A stretch of 64,000 bases of DNA from Acinetobacter calcoaceticus ANC 3811 (GCF_000399665.1 NZ_KB976985.1:185222-249221), one strand, 5' to 3'. Shown: positions 37,349 through 47,167, numbered from the stretch's first letter. Translations and numbers: made by a program. Notes: a model not told the origin generated them from the sequence alone.

Positions 37349-37363
37349 TGTTATACTATAACA
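37349..37363. promoter_or_regulatory. Zur-type operator upstream of znuD
   Basis: The sequence TGTTATACTATAACA, a near-perfect palindrome, matches the GTTATA-N-TATAAC core of Acinetobacter Zur sites. It lies 35 nt before the znuD start, so zinc repression is likely. I rely on consensus recall; binding was not tested. Confidence 0.85.
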
Positions 37364-37451
37364 TTTCATTTGTTTTGCAATAAAAAACATTTTTAATTAG
37401 ATGATTCGTTAGACTGGTCAACTAAATGATGTGAGTAATTTTTGATTTCTA

Positions 37452-38216
37452 ATGCCTTTTACCATCTCTCATGCCGTTATAGCTCCTCCTCTCTCCAAGC
37501 TTAGCCAAAACACTTTACCGATTGCTGCGTTAGCCATTGGGAGTATGACACCCGATCTTTACCGCTTATTTACAGTTCAGTCCAGCATGCTGACGCACCA
37601 ATGGAAAGGTCTGATTTATCCCAACCTTGCATTAGGCCTCGTCTTTTGTGCAGTTTGGTATTTTCTTTATCGTCCAGTGGTGTACCGTTTTTTTGGTGTG
37701 CAACATGATCTTGGCCTCAGCTCTTTAAAACGTATTTTTATATTTTTTATTGGCGTTATATTTGCACTCATTGTCGGTATAACAACTCATCTAATTTGGG
37801 ATGGTTTAACACATTCAGACTTTCGAACGTTTGTATTTAAAGATGTATTAGCTACAACTATTCATTTTTTTGGTCATCCTTACCCCTTGCATCGTCTTTT
37901 ACAGCTTGGCTCGTCTGCTCTTGCTCTACCTTTTCTCGGTTGGATGAGTATTCACTATTACCAGCGCTACAAACAACACTGGAAAGTAAGTAAAAAAATT
38001 AAATTTTTTGCATGGTCTCTATTTATTCTATCTACAGTCTTAGGCTTATTTTCACTTTGGGATTATGCCCGCTACATACCTCATGAAGTTTGGCATGCTG
38101 ATACCTATTATTTTACGGGCCGTTCTATCAACGAGTTTATGCAAGGTTGGTTAAGTACCTTTAGCTTAGGATGCTTATTATTCTTGTTTTTAGATCGACA
38201 ACAAAGAATGGGATGA
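37452..38216 (+). CDS. DUF4184 membrane protein
   Basis: This 254-residue polytopic inner-membrane protein opens with MPFTISHAVIAPPLSK and then IAALAIGSMTPDLYRLF, the family signature (His and Asp may bind a metal). About five hydrophobic segments follow, with the family-typical HLIWDGLTHSDF around residues 117-128. The function is unknown. It is divergent from znuD and shares its upstream region, so it could also respond to Zur, as an inference. Confidence 0.88.
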   Translation: MPFTISHAVIAPPLSKLSQNTLPIAALAIGSMTPDLYRLFTVQSSMLTHQWKGLIYPNLALGLVFCAVWYFLYRPVVYRFFGVQHDLGLSSLKRIFIFFIGVIFALIVGITTHLIWDGLTHSDFRTFVFKDVLATTIHFFGHPYPLHRLLQLGSSALALPFLGWMSIHYYQRYKQHWKVSKKIKFFAWSLFILSTVLGLFSLWDYARYIPHEVWHADTYYFTGRSINEFMQGWLSTFSLGCLLFLFLDRQQRMG

Positions 38217-38327
38217 ATCAGAAAAGTTGCTGCCAAATTGCTCATTTTCAGCTTAATTTCCGCGGTTTTTTGATCTAGTTCTTGTGGCAAACCAAGCAAC
38301 AAGGCATAATCGAAAACTTATTTTTTT

Positions 38328-38357
38328 GACGGTGCGCGGTTTACGCATCCGTCTTTT
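38328..38357 (+). terminator. Terminator-like hairpin in the aspS leader
   Basis: GACGG-T-GCG pairs with CGC-AT-CCGTC over a short loop and is followed by T4, ending 30 nt before the aspS start. It could be a terminator for the gene before, or an attenuator of aspS. Confidence 0.5.
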
Positions 38358-38386
38358 CAGCCAATATAGTTTGGATATTTTTCATC

Positions 38387-40171
38387 ATGATGCGAACTCA
38401 TTACTGTGGCTCTTTAACTGAAGCCCAAATCGACCAAACCGTTACACTATGCGGTTGGGTACATCGTCGCCGTGACCATGGCGGTGTTATTTTCCTTGAT
38501 ATGCGTGACCGTGATGGCCTCGTTCAAGTGGTTATTGACCCAGATACTCCAGAAGCATTTGCAACTGCAGATAAAGCACGTTCTGAATATGTATTAAAAA
38601 TTACAGGTCGTGTTCGTCGCCGTTATGAAGGCACTGAAAATGCCAACATGGTGAGTGGTCAAATTGAAGTTTTGGGTAAAGACATCGAAGTTCTTGCCGC
38701 TTCAGAAACACCTCCATTCCCGTTAAATGATGAAAATACCAATATTTCTGAAGAAATTCGTTTGAAATATCGTTTCTTAGATATTCGTCGTCCTGAAATG
38801 TTGGATCGTTTACGCTTCCGTTCTAAATTGACCAATCTTATTCGTAACTATTTCGAAGATAATGGTTTCTTAGACGTTGAAACACCTATTTTGACACGTG
38901 CAACTCCTGAAGGTGCGCGTGACTACTTAGTACCAAGTCGTGTACAAAATGGTAGTTTCTATGCACTTCCACAATCACCACAATTATTCAAACAATTGTT
39001 GATGGTGGGTGGTATTGATCGTTACTACCAAATCGCGAAATGTTTCCGCGACGAAGATTTACGTGCTGATCGTCAACCAGAATTTACTCAAATCGACGTT
39101 GAAACATCGTTCATGAGTGACGATGACATTATGGACTTAATGGAAGTCCTGACTGTGAAGATGTTCGATGAACTTCTTGGTGTTAAATTCGATAAATTCC
39201 AACGTATGACTTACGCAGATGCAATGCGTGACTATGCATCAGACAAACCTGATATGCGTATCCCGTTGAAACTCATTGACGTTGCAGACTTAATGCAAGA
39301 AGTAGAGTTCAAAGTATTTGCGGGTCCTGCAAAAGATCCTAAAGGCCGTATTGTTGCCTTACGCGTTCCGGGTGCAGCAGCATTGCCACGTAGTGCAATC
39401 GATGAATACACTAAATTCGTTGGCATCTATGGTGCAAAAGGTTTGGCTTACATCAAAGTTAATGAACTCGCTAAAGGAATTGAAGGTCTTCAATCTCCAA
39501 TCGTGAAATTCATTGAACCGATCGTACTTGAACTGTTGGCACGTGTTGGTGCGCAAGATGGCGATATCGTATTCTTTGGTGCTGATAAAGCTAAAGTTGT
39601 AAATGATGCAATGGGCGCGCTTCGTGTGAAGATTGGCCATGATTTGAATCTTTCAACTTGTGAGTGGGCTCCACTTTGGGTTGTTGACTTCCCAATGTTT
39701 GAAGAAACTGACGATGGCAAATGGACTTCTGTTCACCATCCATTCACTCTACCAAAATCAAGTGTAGAAGAAGTGAAGAGCAATCCAGGTGAAGCACTTT
39801 CTGTTGCTTACGACATGGTATTGAACGGTACTGAAGTTGGTGGTGGTTCTCTACGTATTTATACATTAGAAATGCAAAAAGCGATTTTTGAAGCGCTTGG
39901 TATTTCTGATGAAGAAGCAGAAGAGAAATTCAGCTTCTTATTAAATGCGCTTCGTTACGGTGCTCCTCCTCACGGTGGTTTGGCATTTGGTCTTGACCGT
40001 TTAGTGATGTTAATGACTGGCGCGACTTCTATTCGTGACGTTATTGCATTCCCTAAAACTAAGACTGCTGAATGTCCACTTACTCAAGCACCTGCTCCTG
40101 TTGAAGCAAATCAGCTTCGTGACTTGGGCATCCGCTTACGTGAAAAGCCAAAAGCTGAAGAATCTAAATAA
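38387..40171 (+). CDS. aspS: Aspartyl-tRNA synthetase
   Basis: This class II synthetase charges tRNA-Asp in the cytoplasm. Its 594 residues carry the OB-fold anticodon domain ([22 protein letters not shown]) and the class II motifs [26 protein letters not shown] and [16 protein letters not shown], with the bacterial insertion domain in between. Its start is an ATGATG; the first ATG is used. It marks one border of the lipooligosaccharide outer-core locus. Confidence 0.98.
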   Translation: MMRTHYCGSLTEAQIDQTVTLCGWVHRRRDHGGVIFLDMRDRDGLVQVVIDPDTPEAFATADKARSEYVLKITGRVRRRYEGTENANMVSGQIEVLGKDIEVLAASETPPFPLNDENTNISEEIRLKYRFLDIRRPEMLDRLRFRSKLTNLIRNYFEDNGFLDVETPILTRATPEGARDYLVPSRVQNGSFYALPQSPQLFKQLLMVGGIDRYYQIAKCFRDEDLRADRQPEFTQIDVETSFMSDDDIMDLMEVLTVKMFDELLGVKFDKFQRMTYADAMRDYASDKPDMRIPLKLIDVADLMQEVEFKVFAGPAKDPKGRIVALRVPGAAALPRSAIDEYTKFVGIYGAKGLAYIKVNELAKGIEGLQSPIVKFIEPIVLELLARVGAQDGDIVFFGADKAKVVNDAMGALRVKIGHDLNLSTCEWAPLWVVDFPMFEETDDGKWTSVHHPFTLPKSSVEEVKSNPGEALSVAYDMVLNGTEVGGGSLRIYTLEMQKAIFEALGISDEEAEEKFSFLLNALRYGAPPHGGLAFGLDRLVMLMTGATSIRDVIAFPKTKTAECPLTQAPAPVEANQLRDLGIRLREKPKAEESK

Positions 40172-40189
40172 TTTTTAGATTCTCAAATT

Positions 40190-40217
40190 AAAAAACCCTG
40201 CTTATGCAGGGTTTTTT
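40190..40217. terminator. Bidirectional terminator aspS / stealth-family gene
   Basis: AAAAAACCCTGC / GCAGGGTTTTTT with a TTAT loop sits between two convergent genes. Confidence 0.92.
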
Positions 40218-40236
40218 ATTCATTAATTTTCAAATT

Positions 40237-41265
40237 TCAATGGGATATTTCTTTTTCAAAACTTGAGAGCGTTTTAAATTTTTGATCAAAAATCTGAATG
40301 ATTTCGGTTTTAAGCTTTTCAAAATCGACCACATGTTCATCATCATTTAGACAAATTTGTGGAAGTTGTTCACTCTTAATAACCTGATTAATTTCAGGAA
40401 GATTTTGTAGCCTTAAGTTAAAATTTTGTCCACGCTCAAATATATTAACAGGATAAAAACGAGATGAGCACAACTGCCACAACCGAAAAAGATACTGATT
40501 AACGTCTAAAGGCTGTCTAAATCGATGACTTGATACTTCTTTTAAATAAGCTTCTTCAGTTTTCCAGACTTCTTCAAATACCGATTTCAAAAAAGGTTGA
40601 GGCAAATGAGTACTATAAAAACTTGAAAATTTTCGGTTATATAAACTTAAAAAATTACCCAAATTACTGCTCATAGAATAGCGATAATTAAAAAGTGCAT
40701 AGGGATTTTTATGAAGTAATTTTCGCTTATCAAAATGCTTATTAATAATCGCAACATCCGTTAGGGCAACTGCGCCTAGAAAGTTCTCTTCACCTACGAC
40801 CATAAGTGGCTGTAAACGCACACCATCACAAGGTAAACCATTTCTAAAAAAGAACTCGGGCTCTAAAGGCCTATTGATAAAGGTATCATCATTAAAATAA
40901 ACAAAATGCTCTGCTAATCCCTCAATTTTATGAATATTGATTTCAATAGCATGTGAGTTAAATGTCGGTAAACAGTTTGATTCCATAATTTGATCATGTG
41001 TGACCAAATTTAACTTAGGATGATTTTTGACTAAAAATTCAGGGAAATGACCACAAGTCACCAGATGGATTTTTCGAACCCACGGACAAAATTTCTCAAC
41101 AGATCGAAACCAGTAATGGAGATTATTCCAGTCGCGATAGCGGCATTGATCAACAAGTTCAACCGCCTTTGTTTTAGTTTCTTTGGATTTATAATATAAG
41201 TATTGTTGCTGCCATTTCGTATCGGTTGAGTCCACCCAAATCATTACAAAATCAACAGGCTGCAT
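40237..41265 (-). CDS. Stealth-family sugar-phosphate transferase
   Basis: This 342-residue protein opens with VDFVMIWVDSTDTKW (conserved region 1) and has the characteristic VYFNDDTFINRPL (CR2, about 132-145). The stealth family (PF11380) transfers sugar-1-phosphate in capsule synthesis and is homologous to human GNPTAB. Here it sits in an LOS core locus, so it might add a phosphosugar to the core. I start at the ATG at 41265; a TTG at 41280 is possible. It reads toward aspS, ending 65 nt from it. Confidence 0.85.
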   Translation of the reverse strand: MQPVDFVMIWVDSTDTKWQQQYLYYKSKETKTKAVELVDQCRYRDWNNLHYWFRSVEKFCPWVRKIHLVTCGHFPEFLVKNHPKLNLVTHDQIMESNCLPTFNSHAIEINIHKIEGLAEHFVYFNDDTFINRPLEPEFFFRNGLPCDGVRLQPLMVVGEENFLGAVALTDVAIINKHFDKRKLLHKNPYALFNYRYSMSSNLGNFLSLYNRKFSSFYSTHLPQPFLKSVFEEVWKTEEAYLKEVSSHRFRQPLDVNQYLFRLWQLCSSRFYPVNIFERGQNFNLRLQNLPEINQVIKSEQLPQICLNDDEHVVDFEKLKTEIIQIFDQKFKTLSSFEKEISH

Positions 41266-41408
41266 TAAACATATATCCAAATAAGTACAGAAATTTACTA
41301 GAAAATTTCAGATAAAAAATGGAATTCAATGTTTATTAATGTTAATAAAAATTCACAATTTATTCATAATTTTAATTTTTCTACACAATTGACTCAATTA
41401 AGGCTCTA

Positions 41409-41437
41409 TTGAGATGAGAGTGGGCAAATGGCATAAT
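41409..41437 (+). promoter_or_regulatory. Sigma-70-like promoter before the small membrane protein
   Basis: TTGAGA, 17 nt, then CATAAT (41432-41437) fit a sigma-70 promoter and lie 32 nt before the start of the 71-residue protein. Confidence 0.5.
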
Positions 41438-41468
41438 ATCACCACTTTTTCTCCCTTGGTGATTCATT

Positions 41469-41684
41469 ATGGCAATGCGCCCTGATGTACGTCGACACGC
41501 TTTAATCGTAATTGTATTCTCTCTTGCGCAATGGTTTTTCATGCGCTATATCCTTGCAAATGAATTATTTAACATCACTACAAGTCAACGTATTCTTTAT
41601 TTCTGCGTAAGTAGCTTAGCAGGAGCATTGCTTATTTTTGTTGCGCTGATTTATATGGTTTTAAAAGGAAATGCGGATAAATAA
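41469..41684 (+). CDS. Small two-TM membrane protein
   Basis: This 71-residue protein has two hydrophobic segments (ALIVIVFSLAQWFFMRYIL and YFCVSSLAGALLIFVALIYMVL) joined by a short polar loop. I do not recognise the family. It lies inside the outer-core locus, 33 nt before a glycosyltransferase-like gene, so both are probably cotranscribed from the promoter at 41409. Base composition is like the flanking core genes rather than the very AT-rich next gene. Confidence 0.7.
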   Translation: MAMRPDVRRHALIVIVFSLAQWFFMRYILANELFNITTSQRILYFCVSSLAGALLIFVALIYMVLKGNADK

Positions 41685-41717
41685 AAAGAAATTTTTATTT
41701 TATCAGTTGAGGTTGTT

Positions 41718-42641
41718 ATGGGTTTACGAAAATCTACAAGAAAACTTTTTTTCCTTTTAAGATTTCATCTTAGGTTTTATACAGATAAACGTTTCAAAAA
41801 TATTGAACCTAACAACCTAGCAAATCTAATCACCCTTCATCCTCAATCTGAAGGTAAAATTAATATTCCCAAAATCATATGGATATATTGGGACTCTAAA
41901 AAACCTGAACTTGTAGATCGCTGTTTAGAATGTATTAAAAGTTTGAATCTCGAATATACTGTTCATATTTTAGATAACAATAATATAAATGATTTTTGTG
42001 AAATTGACTTTTCTCAATTTGAAGGTCTCACTCCTCAATTAAAATCTGATCTACTACGCTTATATTTATTATATAAACATGGTGGTATTTGGGTTGATGC
42101 AAGTGTAATCCTCTATAATAATTTAGATTGGATTATTGATCTATGTAATAACAATAAAACAAAAGCATTTGGATATTATAGTAATGCCAATACAACAGTA
42201 AAACAGTATCCAGTAATTGAAAGTTGGCTTTTAGCCTCAGAAAAAAATAATAATTTCTTTAAAGAGTGGTTAGATGAGCTAATTTATGCAGTTAGGTTAG
42301 GAATTAAAAACTACATTTATGAGATAAAAAAATCTTGTCCAAATTGTAATGAATATTTTCAAAATATCGGACGGCTTGAATATCTTGTCATTTATGTAGC
42401 TTGTCAAAAAGTTCTTAGACGAACAGAGATGAGTATTACATTAATTAACTGTGATCAGAATGCTTTTATTTATCATAGTTTCAATAAAAAATCTCACATC
42501 CATTTTATTGAGTCATTAGTATTAAATTATAGACCATTGAATATGCCATATCTTATAAAGCTAATTGGCTCAGATAGAAATTTATTAGAGCCATATATTA
42601 AATCAAATAAAGTTAAGAAAAACTCACTTCTTGATTTTTAA
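41718..42641 (+). CDS. Capsular polysaccharide synthesis-type glycosyltransferase
   Basis: This 307-residue protein resembles the Caps_synth/Gly_transf_sug group. It has IPKIIWIYWDSKKPELVDRCLE near residues 49-70, a SDLLRLYLLYKHGGIWVDASV segment with the DxD-like WVDAS, and few charged turns. It is strongly AT-rich, unlike the surrounding housekeeping genes, which suggests recent transfer. It starts with GAGG 6 nt upstream. Probable sugar transferase of the LOS outer core; acceptor unknown. It is convergent with the next gene. Confidence 0.8.
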   Translation: MGLRKSTRKLFFLLRFHLRFYTDKRFKNIEPNNLANLITLHPQSEGKINIPKIIWIYWDSKKPELVDRCLECIKSLNLEYTVHILDNNNINDFCEIDFSQFEGLTPQLKSDLLRLYLLYKHGGIWVDASVILYNNLDWIIDLCNNNKTKAFGYYSNANTTVKQYPVIESWLLASEKNNNFFKEWLDELIYAVRLGIKNYIYEIKKSCPNCNEYFQNIGRLEYLVIYVACQKVLRRTEMSITLINCDQNAFIYHSFNKKSHIHFIESLVLNYRPLNMPYLIKLIGSDRNLLEPYIKSNKVKKNSLLDF

Positions 42642-42647
42642 AGCTTA

Positions 42648-43592
42648 TTAATATCTCTGACTCGTTATTTCTTTTTTAAATTTATTATTTAAAAAAAGGA
42701 ATAGTGCAAAAACAAATATATTAAAAATTAATGTTATTTTAATATATTGAGAGGAAGCACTCCAAAATGCAATAAAGAAACTTATGAGGGATACAGTAAA
42801 AATCAGACTAACACTTCTACTATATCTTTTAGAAGTTTTTATGGTGTTATTATTCGTTTCAACCATATCCCAGATTGAGCCCAGTCGATCACTATATAAG
42901 TCTGTATGATTATCATATATTCTATTCAAAGCAATTTGTTTTGAAATTTTTTGACAATCAATTTGATCAGTTAAACTAGATAAATCAGATCTTTTTCTAT
43001 AAAAATATAAATACTCTGGAATAACAAAATATTTTTCGTTATTTTTTAATAAAGATATATATAAGTTCCAATCTTCACATACTTTAAGTTTTTCATCATA
43101 GCCTCCTACTCTTTTAAAGTCAGCAGTCCTCATTAGAGCAATACAAGGAAAAACAGCATTATGAAAAATGAATTCTTTTAAACTCACTATTTTATGGTTA
43201 ATCTTATTATTTGAGCGCTCAAACTCTTGAACATTTGTACATACAAATGCTAAGTCAGGACGCATTTGCAATATATTTAAGCATTTTTCAATATAGCTAG
43301 ATTCAATCTTGTCATCAGAGTCAATAAACATTAAATAATCACCAGAGGCATTATTTACTCCCCAATTTCTAGCGCTCGATACTCCCCCATTTTCTTTTTT
43401 AAAATATTTATACTTATCTTTACTTAGATAATCAGCTATATTTTCACATAGCTCAGCACTATCGTTTGATCCATCATCTACAATTATACACTCAAAATTT
43501 GTATAAGTTTGTTCGTCTATTGATTTAATAGTATCAAGAATAGTATTTGAGGCATTATAAGCTGGCACAATAATACTAATTAAAGTTTTCAT
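42648..43592 (-). CDS. Family 2 glycosyltransferase with C-terminal TM segments
   Basis: The GT2 start ISIIVPAYNASNTILDTIKSIDEQTYTNFECIIVDDGSND and the DxD-like YLMFIDSDD are clear. The C-terminal third has two hydrophobic stretches (SLIFTVSLISFFIAFWSAS and IKITLIFNIFVFALFLFL), so the enzyme is probably membrane-bound. 314 residues, AT-rich. It is convergent with the previous gene and downstream of the GT25 gene; a likely outer-core transferase. Confidence 0.85.
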   Translation of the reverse strand: MKTLISIIVPAYNASNTILDTIKSIDEQTYTNFECIIVDDGSNDSAELCENIADYLSKDKYKYFKKENGGVSSARNWGVNNASGDYLMFIDSDDKIESSYIEKCLNILQMRPDLAFVCTNVQEFERSNNKINHKIVSLKEFIFHNAVFPCIALMRTADFKRVGGYDEKLKVCEDWNLYISLLKNNEKYFVIPEYLYFYRKRSDLSSLTDQIDCQKISKQIALNRIYDNHTDLYSDRLGSIWDMVETNNNTIKTSKRYSRSVSLIFTVSLISFFIAFWSASSQYIKITLIFNIFVFALFLFLNNKFKKEITSQRY

Positions 43593-43630
43593 ATAGAATA
43601 TCTCTAAGCTTAAAAATATAATTTAAAATT

Positions 43631-44389
43631 TTAAAAGTATCGCTTATATGATAATTTCGCCAAATTTTTTCTTAAACCATGACCGTATTTACTTTTTTCT
43701 AAATCTTCAGTTTTTGCTCTTTCACTTTCTAACCGGCTTAATATTGGATCTTTTTCTCCAATTTCAATTACTGGATGATCGACAATAAATGACATTAAGA
43801 TATGAACAGTTGAATCAAAATCAAACAAATAGCTCCAATCATCTGCTTTTCTTATTTTATGATGATATTTAAGTAATGTTTCTGCCATTTTTCTATCAAC
43901 AACGTACGCAAATGCATAACAAGCACGATGAAAAAAATCTGGAACCACTTCTAATACTTTTTTATTCAAAAAATTATAGTCTTTGAATTCACCTCTTGTT
44001 TTTAAACACTCCTTCATTTGAATGCCGCCTAAACTGAATAGTAAATTCGATGGTAAAGCTACTTTTTCTAATTCCTGCTTCAACGTATCAATCATTAAAT
44101 CATCGGGCAAGATTGCATCATCTTCAAAAATTAATGCATATTTATCTTTCGACTCAAGAAAAAGCTCTAGAGCTTTTAAATGAGATAAGGTACATCCTAG
44201 CTCACTAGGTGTTAAAGGCTGAGAACGACCTTTAACGGCCATTTCAAAATATTGTTTTACGGGTAAATCTACTCCCTTAACGCCTACTTTTTTGTAATCA
44301 ACTTCGCTAGTCTTGAAAAAATTTTGGTCGAGGAATTTTCTTAAACGAGGTGATTTTTCATCTTCGATAGTTACAATATAAATCTGCAT
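43631..44389 (-). CDS. Family 25 glycosyltransferase (LOS biosynthesis)
   Basis: The N-terminus MQIYIVTIEDEKSPRLRKFLDQ and the central GCTLSHLKALELFLESKDKYALIFEDDAILPDD mark a GT25 enzyme of the LgtB type, which moves galactose or a related sugar in LOS. I choose the start at 44389: AAGGGGAAGA lies 8 nt upstream and it gives the family N-terminus. 252 residues. It is divergent from the ghy gene. Confidence 0.88.
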   Translation of the reverse strand: MQIYIVTIEDEKSPRLRKFLDQNFFKTSEVDYKKVGVKGVDLPVKQYFEMAVKGRSQPLTPSELGCTLSHLKALELFLESKDKYALIFEDDAILPDDLMIDTLKQELEKVALPSNLLFSLGGIQMKECLKTRGEFKDYNFLNKKVLEVVPDFFHRACYAFAYVVDRKMAETLLKYHHKIRKADDWSYLFDFDSTVHILMSFIVDHPVIEIGEKDPILSRLESERAKTEDLEKSKYGHGLRKNLAKLSYKRYF

Positions 44390-44472
44390 TAAGCTCTTCC
44401 CCTTTTGAACAGCGAGTATCATATCTAATGTAAAATAGAGTTAATATATCTTTTTTATTTTCTTGTATTGTC

Positions 44473-45360
44473 ATGATTCGTTCAATTCAAAAAAAATGGT
44501 ACAAATACCAACAAGCAAAAAAAGCAAAATCTTTTGACTCTCATTGGTATATGCGTTTTGGCTGGTTAGAACAACCGTTTACAACACTTGAGCAATTAGA
44601 TTCTCTCTTTGAGATCCACTCCCCTAAAAAGTTTACATTTGCAGATAGCTTTTATGCTTATGAAAATGGTCGTCATTTCATTTTTTTTGAAGAAGTAGAT
44701 GACGAACATCCAGTGGGCTTTCTTTCGGTCTTAGAAGTCTTTAAAGATGGCACTTACACCCCACCCGAGACAATATTAAAACTCGACTATCACCTTTCTT
44801 ATCCTTGTGTATTTAAAGTAGAAGACACTTGGTACATGATCCCAGAAACTTCTGCCAACAAGACGATTGAACTTTGGAAATGTACTGAATTTCCACTGAA
44901 ATGGGAAAAGCATTCTAATCTGATCGAGAATATCGAAGCAGTCGACAGCACACCTTTTTATCATGAAGGCTTATGGTATCTTTTTACTTCAACGCGTCGT
45001 GATTGTAAGAAATTTGGTGACCGTTTAGACCTATTCTTTACCGAAGATATTTTAAATCCGAACTGGCAAGAGCACCCAATGAACCCAGTGTGCCAAGGCA
45101 GTCAGCAGTTCCGTATGGCGGGTAAACCTTTTATTTATAAAGGGCAACTGGTTCGACCAAGCCAAGATTCGTTAAAACGTTATGGCGGCAATATCGAATT
45201 AAAGACAATTACTCAGCTTAGCCCGACAGCTTATGAAGAAAAATTACTAGAAGTAGTTTTGCCAGACTGGAATCAGGCTGATGACGGTTGCCATACCATT
45301 AATGTCGAAGATAACTTCGTAGTACTTGATGCCATCCGCCTTACGCCAAAAAATAATTAA
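44473..45360 (+). CDS. ghy: GINT1-like/glycosyl hydrolase-type OC-locus protein
   Basis: This 295-residue protein is similar to the N-terminal region of glucosamine inositolphosphorylceramide transferase family proteins, with a five-bladed propeller look (GRHFIFFEEVDDEHPVGFLSV, SYPCVFKVEDTWYMIPETSANKTIELWK, DSTPFYHEGLWYLFTSTRR). The A. baumannii OC locus has a gene called ghy in this position, and I use that name on this basis. It is the only plus-strand gene between gtrOC4 and the GT25 gene, and its TAA overlaps the antiparallel stop of gtrOC4. Confidence 0.75.
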   Translation: MIRSIQKKWYKYQQAKKAKSFDSHWYMRFGWLEQPFTTLEQLDSLFEIHSPKKFTFADSFYAYENGRHFIFFEEVDDEHPVGFLSVLEVFKDGTYTPPETILKLDYHLSYPCVFKVEDTWYMIPETSANKTIELWKCTEFPLKWEKHSNLIENIEAVDSTPFYHEGLWYLFTSTRRDCKKFGDRLDLFFTEDILNPNWQEHPMNPVCQGSQQFRMAGKPFIYKGQLVRPSQDSLKRYGGNIELKTITQLSPTAYEEKLLEVVLPDWNQADDGCHTINVEDNFVVLDAIRLTPKNN

Positions 45361-46391
45361 GTTTTCAGCAGGCCTTTATAAATATTAAGCGTCTGCTCAG
45401 CCATGGCTGGTACAGTCAGTTCAGCCTTGGCTTTTGCATATAAAGCGCTAAAGTCGTTTTGAGCCTCAGGTTGAAGTGCACATTGAATCGCATTTGCTAA
45501 ACCTTGTGCATCTCCAATTTCTGCCAGATATTGCTCTGGCAGCCACTCAATCACACCGTTTACTTTGGTTGAAGCCATTGCTTTATCAGCCTGTAAAGCC
45601 TCGACCATAACAAGTGGAAAACCTTCACGATCTGATGACAAAACCACGATATCTGCTAATTGCACCAGATCTCGAGCATCAGTTCTAAATCCAAGAAAAG
45701 CGACCCGATCTTGCATGTTTAATTCACTAACTTGTTTTTCCAAACTTACTCGAAGTGAACCATCACCAATAATCCATAAATTGGCATCAATTTGTTGCAT
45801 CGACTCAATCAATAAACTGATATTTTTTACTGGCTCTAGACGTCCAATACACATAACAACTTTTTTGCTTGCATCTAGCTCAGCAAAATCTTTTTGAATA
45901 GATTGAAGTAACTTTTCTTTATTTTCAATTGTAAGTACGGGTTGAGGATAGACCCCGTTATAAACCACATGTGCTTTAGACTCTGGAATGCCTTGCGTGA
46001 GTGCTTGGCTCACGGCAATAACCGCATCACCGGCTAAATAAGCAGATTTATTCTTTTTAGTACCATGTACTGTCGTTACAAATTTTGGACCAGATAAAAA
46101 TGGCTTAATTCGGGCAATCAGCTCAGCCGCCTTTCCTGCTTGTGCATGAACAATAGCAGGCTGAATTTGCTGAATGAGATTTTTAAGTTGCCAGAGTAAA
46201 AAAATATTCCAACGGCTACGTGCAAAATCAACAGCATGAAAATGTACTTGTTGGCTAAATTTGTCTAGATAGCAAGGATGTGCAATCACATGTACTTCAT
46301 GATTTAAAGCAAGCTCATTAACAAGGTTAAAAGTGTGCTGCTCTAAACCACCAATTCCACCACTAGTTGCCAATACCTGAACAATTTTCAT
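45357..46391 (-). CDS. gtrOC4: Family 4 glycosyltransferase (OC locus)
   Basis: The N-terminus MKIVQVLATSGGIGGLEQHTFNLVNELA is typical of GT4 enzymes. The C-terminal domain has VVMCIGRLEPVKNISLLIES and IVVLSSDREGFPLVMVEALQADKAM with the EGF-E nucleotide-sugar motif. 344 residues. It lies 11 nt after gtrOC3, as part of the run gtrOC1-gtrOC2-pda1-gtrOC3-gtrOC4. The name follows gene order in Acinetobacter OC loci. Confidence 0.85.
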   Translation of the reverse strand: MKIVQVLATSGGIGGLEQHTFNLVNELALNHEVHVIAHPCYLDKFSQQVHFHAVDFARSRWNIFLLWQLKNLIQQIQPAIVHAQAGKAAELIARIKPFLSGPKFVTTVHGTKKNKSAYLAGDAVIAVSQALTQGIPESKAHVVYNGVYPQPVLTIENKEKLLQSIQKDFAELDASKKVVMCIGRLEPVKNISLLIESMQQIDANLWIIGDGSLRVSLEKQVSELNMQDRVAFLGFRTDARDLVQLADIVVLSSDREGFPLVMVEALQADKAMASTKVNGVIEWLPEQYLAEIGDAQGLANAIQCALQPEAQNDFSALYAKAKAELTVPAMAEQTLNIYKGLLKT

Positions 46392-46402
46392 AGCTTGCCT
46401 AC

Positions 46403-47167
46403 TTATTTTTTATCTTTATTCATGGTCTGTTCAAACAGTTTGGCTTCTTTTAGAAAAGCATAAAACGCGTTAATCATACTATTTACGAAACCACGCCAAC
46501 CATTTAAGAAACTACGGCGAATAAAATAAGACTTCAGAAAAGTCACTGGCATTACCAAAACCAATTTTGCAACGCTTGGAGACTTTCCTTTTTGGTATTT
46601 CTCTAGTGCTTTGAGGTTTGAATATTGGTTATTTTTTTCGACTTTAACGAAAATGCTCGACTCGCCATAATGATAAATATCATATTGAGCGCGCTGAGAT
46701 TCACCTTCCACAATCACATTTTCATGGACTTTATTGGCAAGGTCATAATGCCCTTTAGACTTACGGAAAAAACGGACTTTCGCATGTTTTTTAGTATGTT
46801 TACTGTTGGGAACACCTAAAAACACGTCATTAATCGGTGTGATTAAAGCATCAAGCTTATTTTTCTGAATGGTCTCAACAATTTCTTGTTTTAACTCATT
46901 AGATAAGACTTCATCACCATCTAAATTGAGTACCCAATCATTTCGGCATTTTGCTAAAGCCAAACTTTTTTGCCCAGCATAACCTTGCCAATCTTGATGA
47001 GAGATTTGCGTATTTTCAAAGTGCTGTGCAATTTCATAAGTATTATCAGTACTGCCAGAGTCTAAAATAATGACTTCATCAAACTCACTGACACTTTGTA
47101 ATGTTCGCTCTAACCAAGCATCACAATTTAAAGTGACAATATAGACACTACATGGAATTTTATTCAT
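46403..47167 (-). CDS. gtrOC3: Family 2 glycosyltransferase (WaaE-like, OC locus)
   Basis: The start CSVYIVTLNCDAWLERTLQSVSEFDEVIILDSGSTDNT and WVLNLDGDEVLS (DxD) indicate a GT2 of the WaaE/KdtX group that usually acts on heptose or Kdo regions of LPS core. 254 residues. Its start overlaps the stop of the deacetylase gene by 4 nt, so the two are translationally coupled. Name by position in the OC locus. Confidence 0.85.
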   Translation of the reverse strand: MNKIPCSVYIVTLNCDAWLERTLQSVSEFDEVIILDSGSTDNTYEIAQHFENTQISHQDWQGYAGQKSLALAKCRNDWVLNLDGDEVLSNELKQEIVETIQKNKLDALITPINDVFLGVPNSKHTKKHAKVRFFRKSKGHYDLANKVHENVIVEGESQRAQYDIYHYGESSIFVKVEKNNQYSNLKALEKYQKGKSPSVAKLVLVMPVTFLKSYFIRRSFLNGWRGFVNSMINAFYAFLKEAKLFEQTMNKDKK

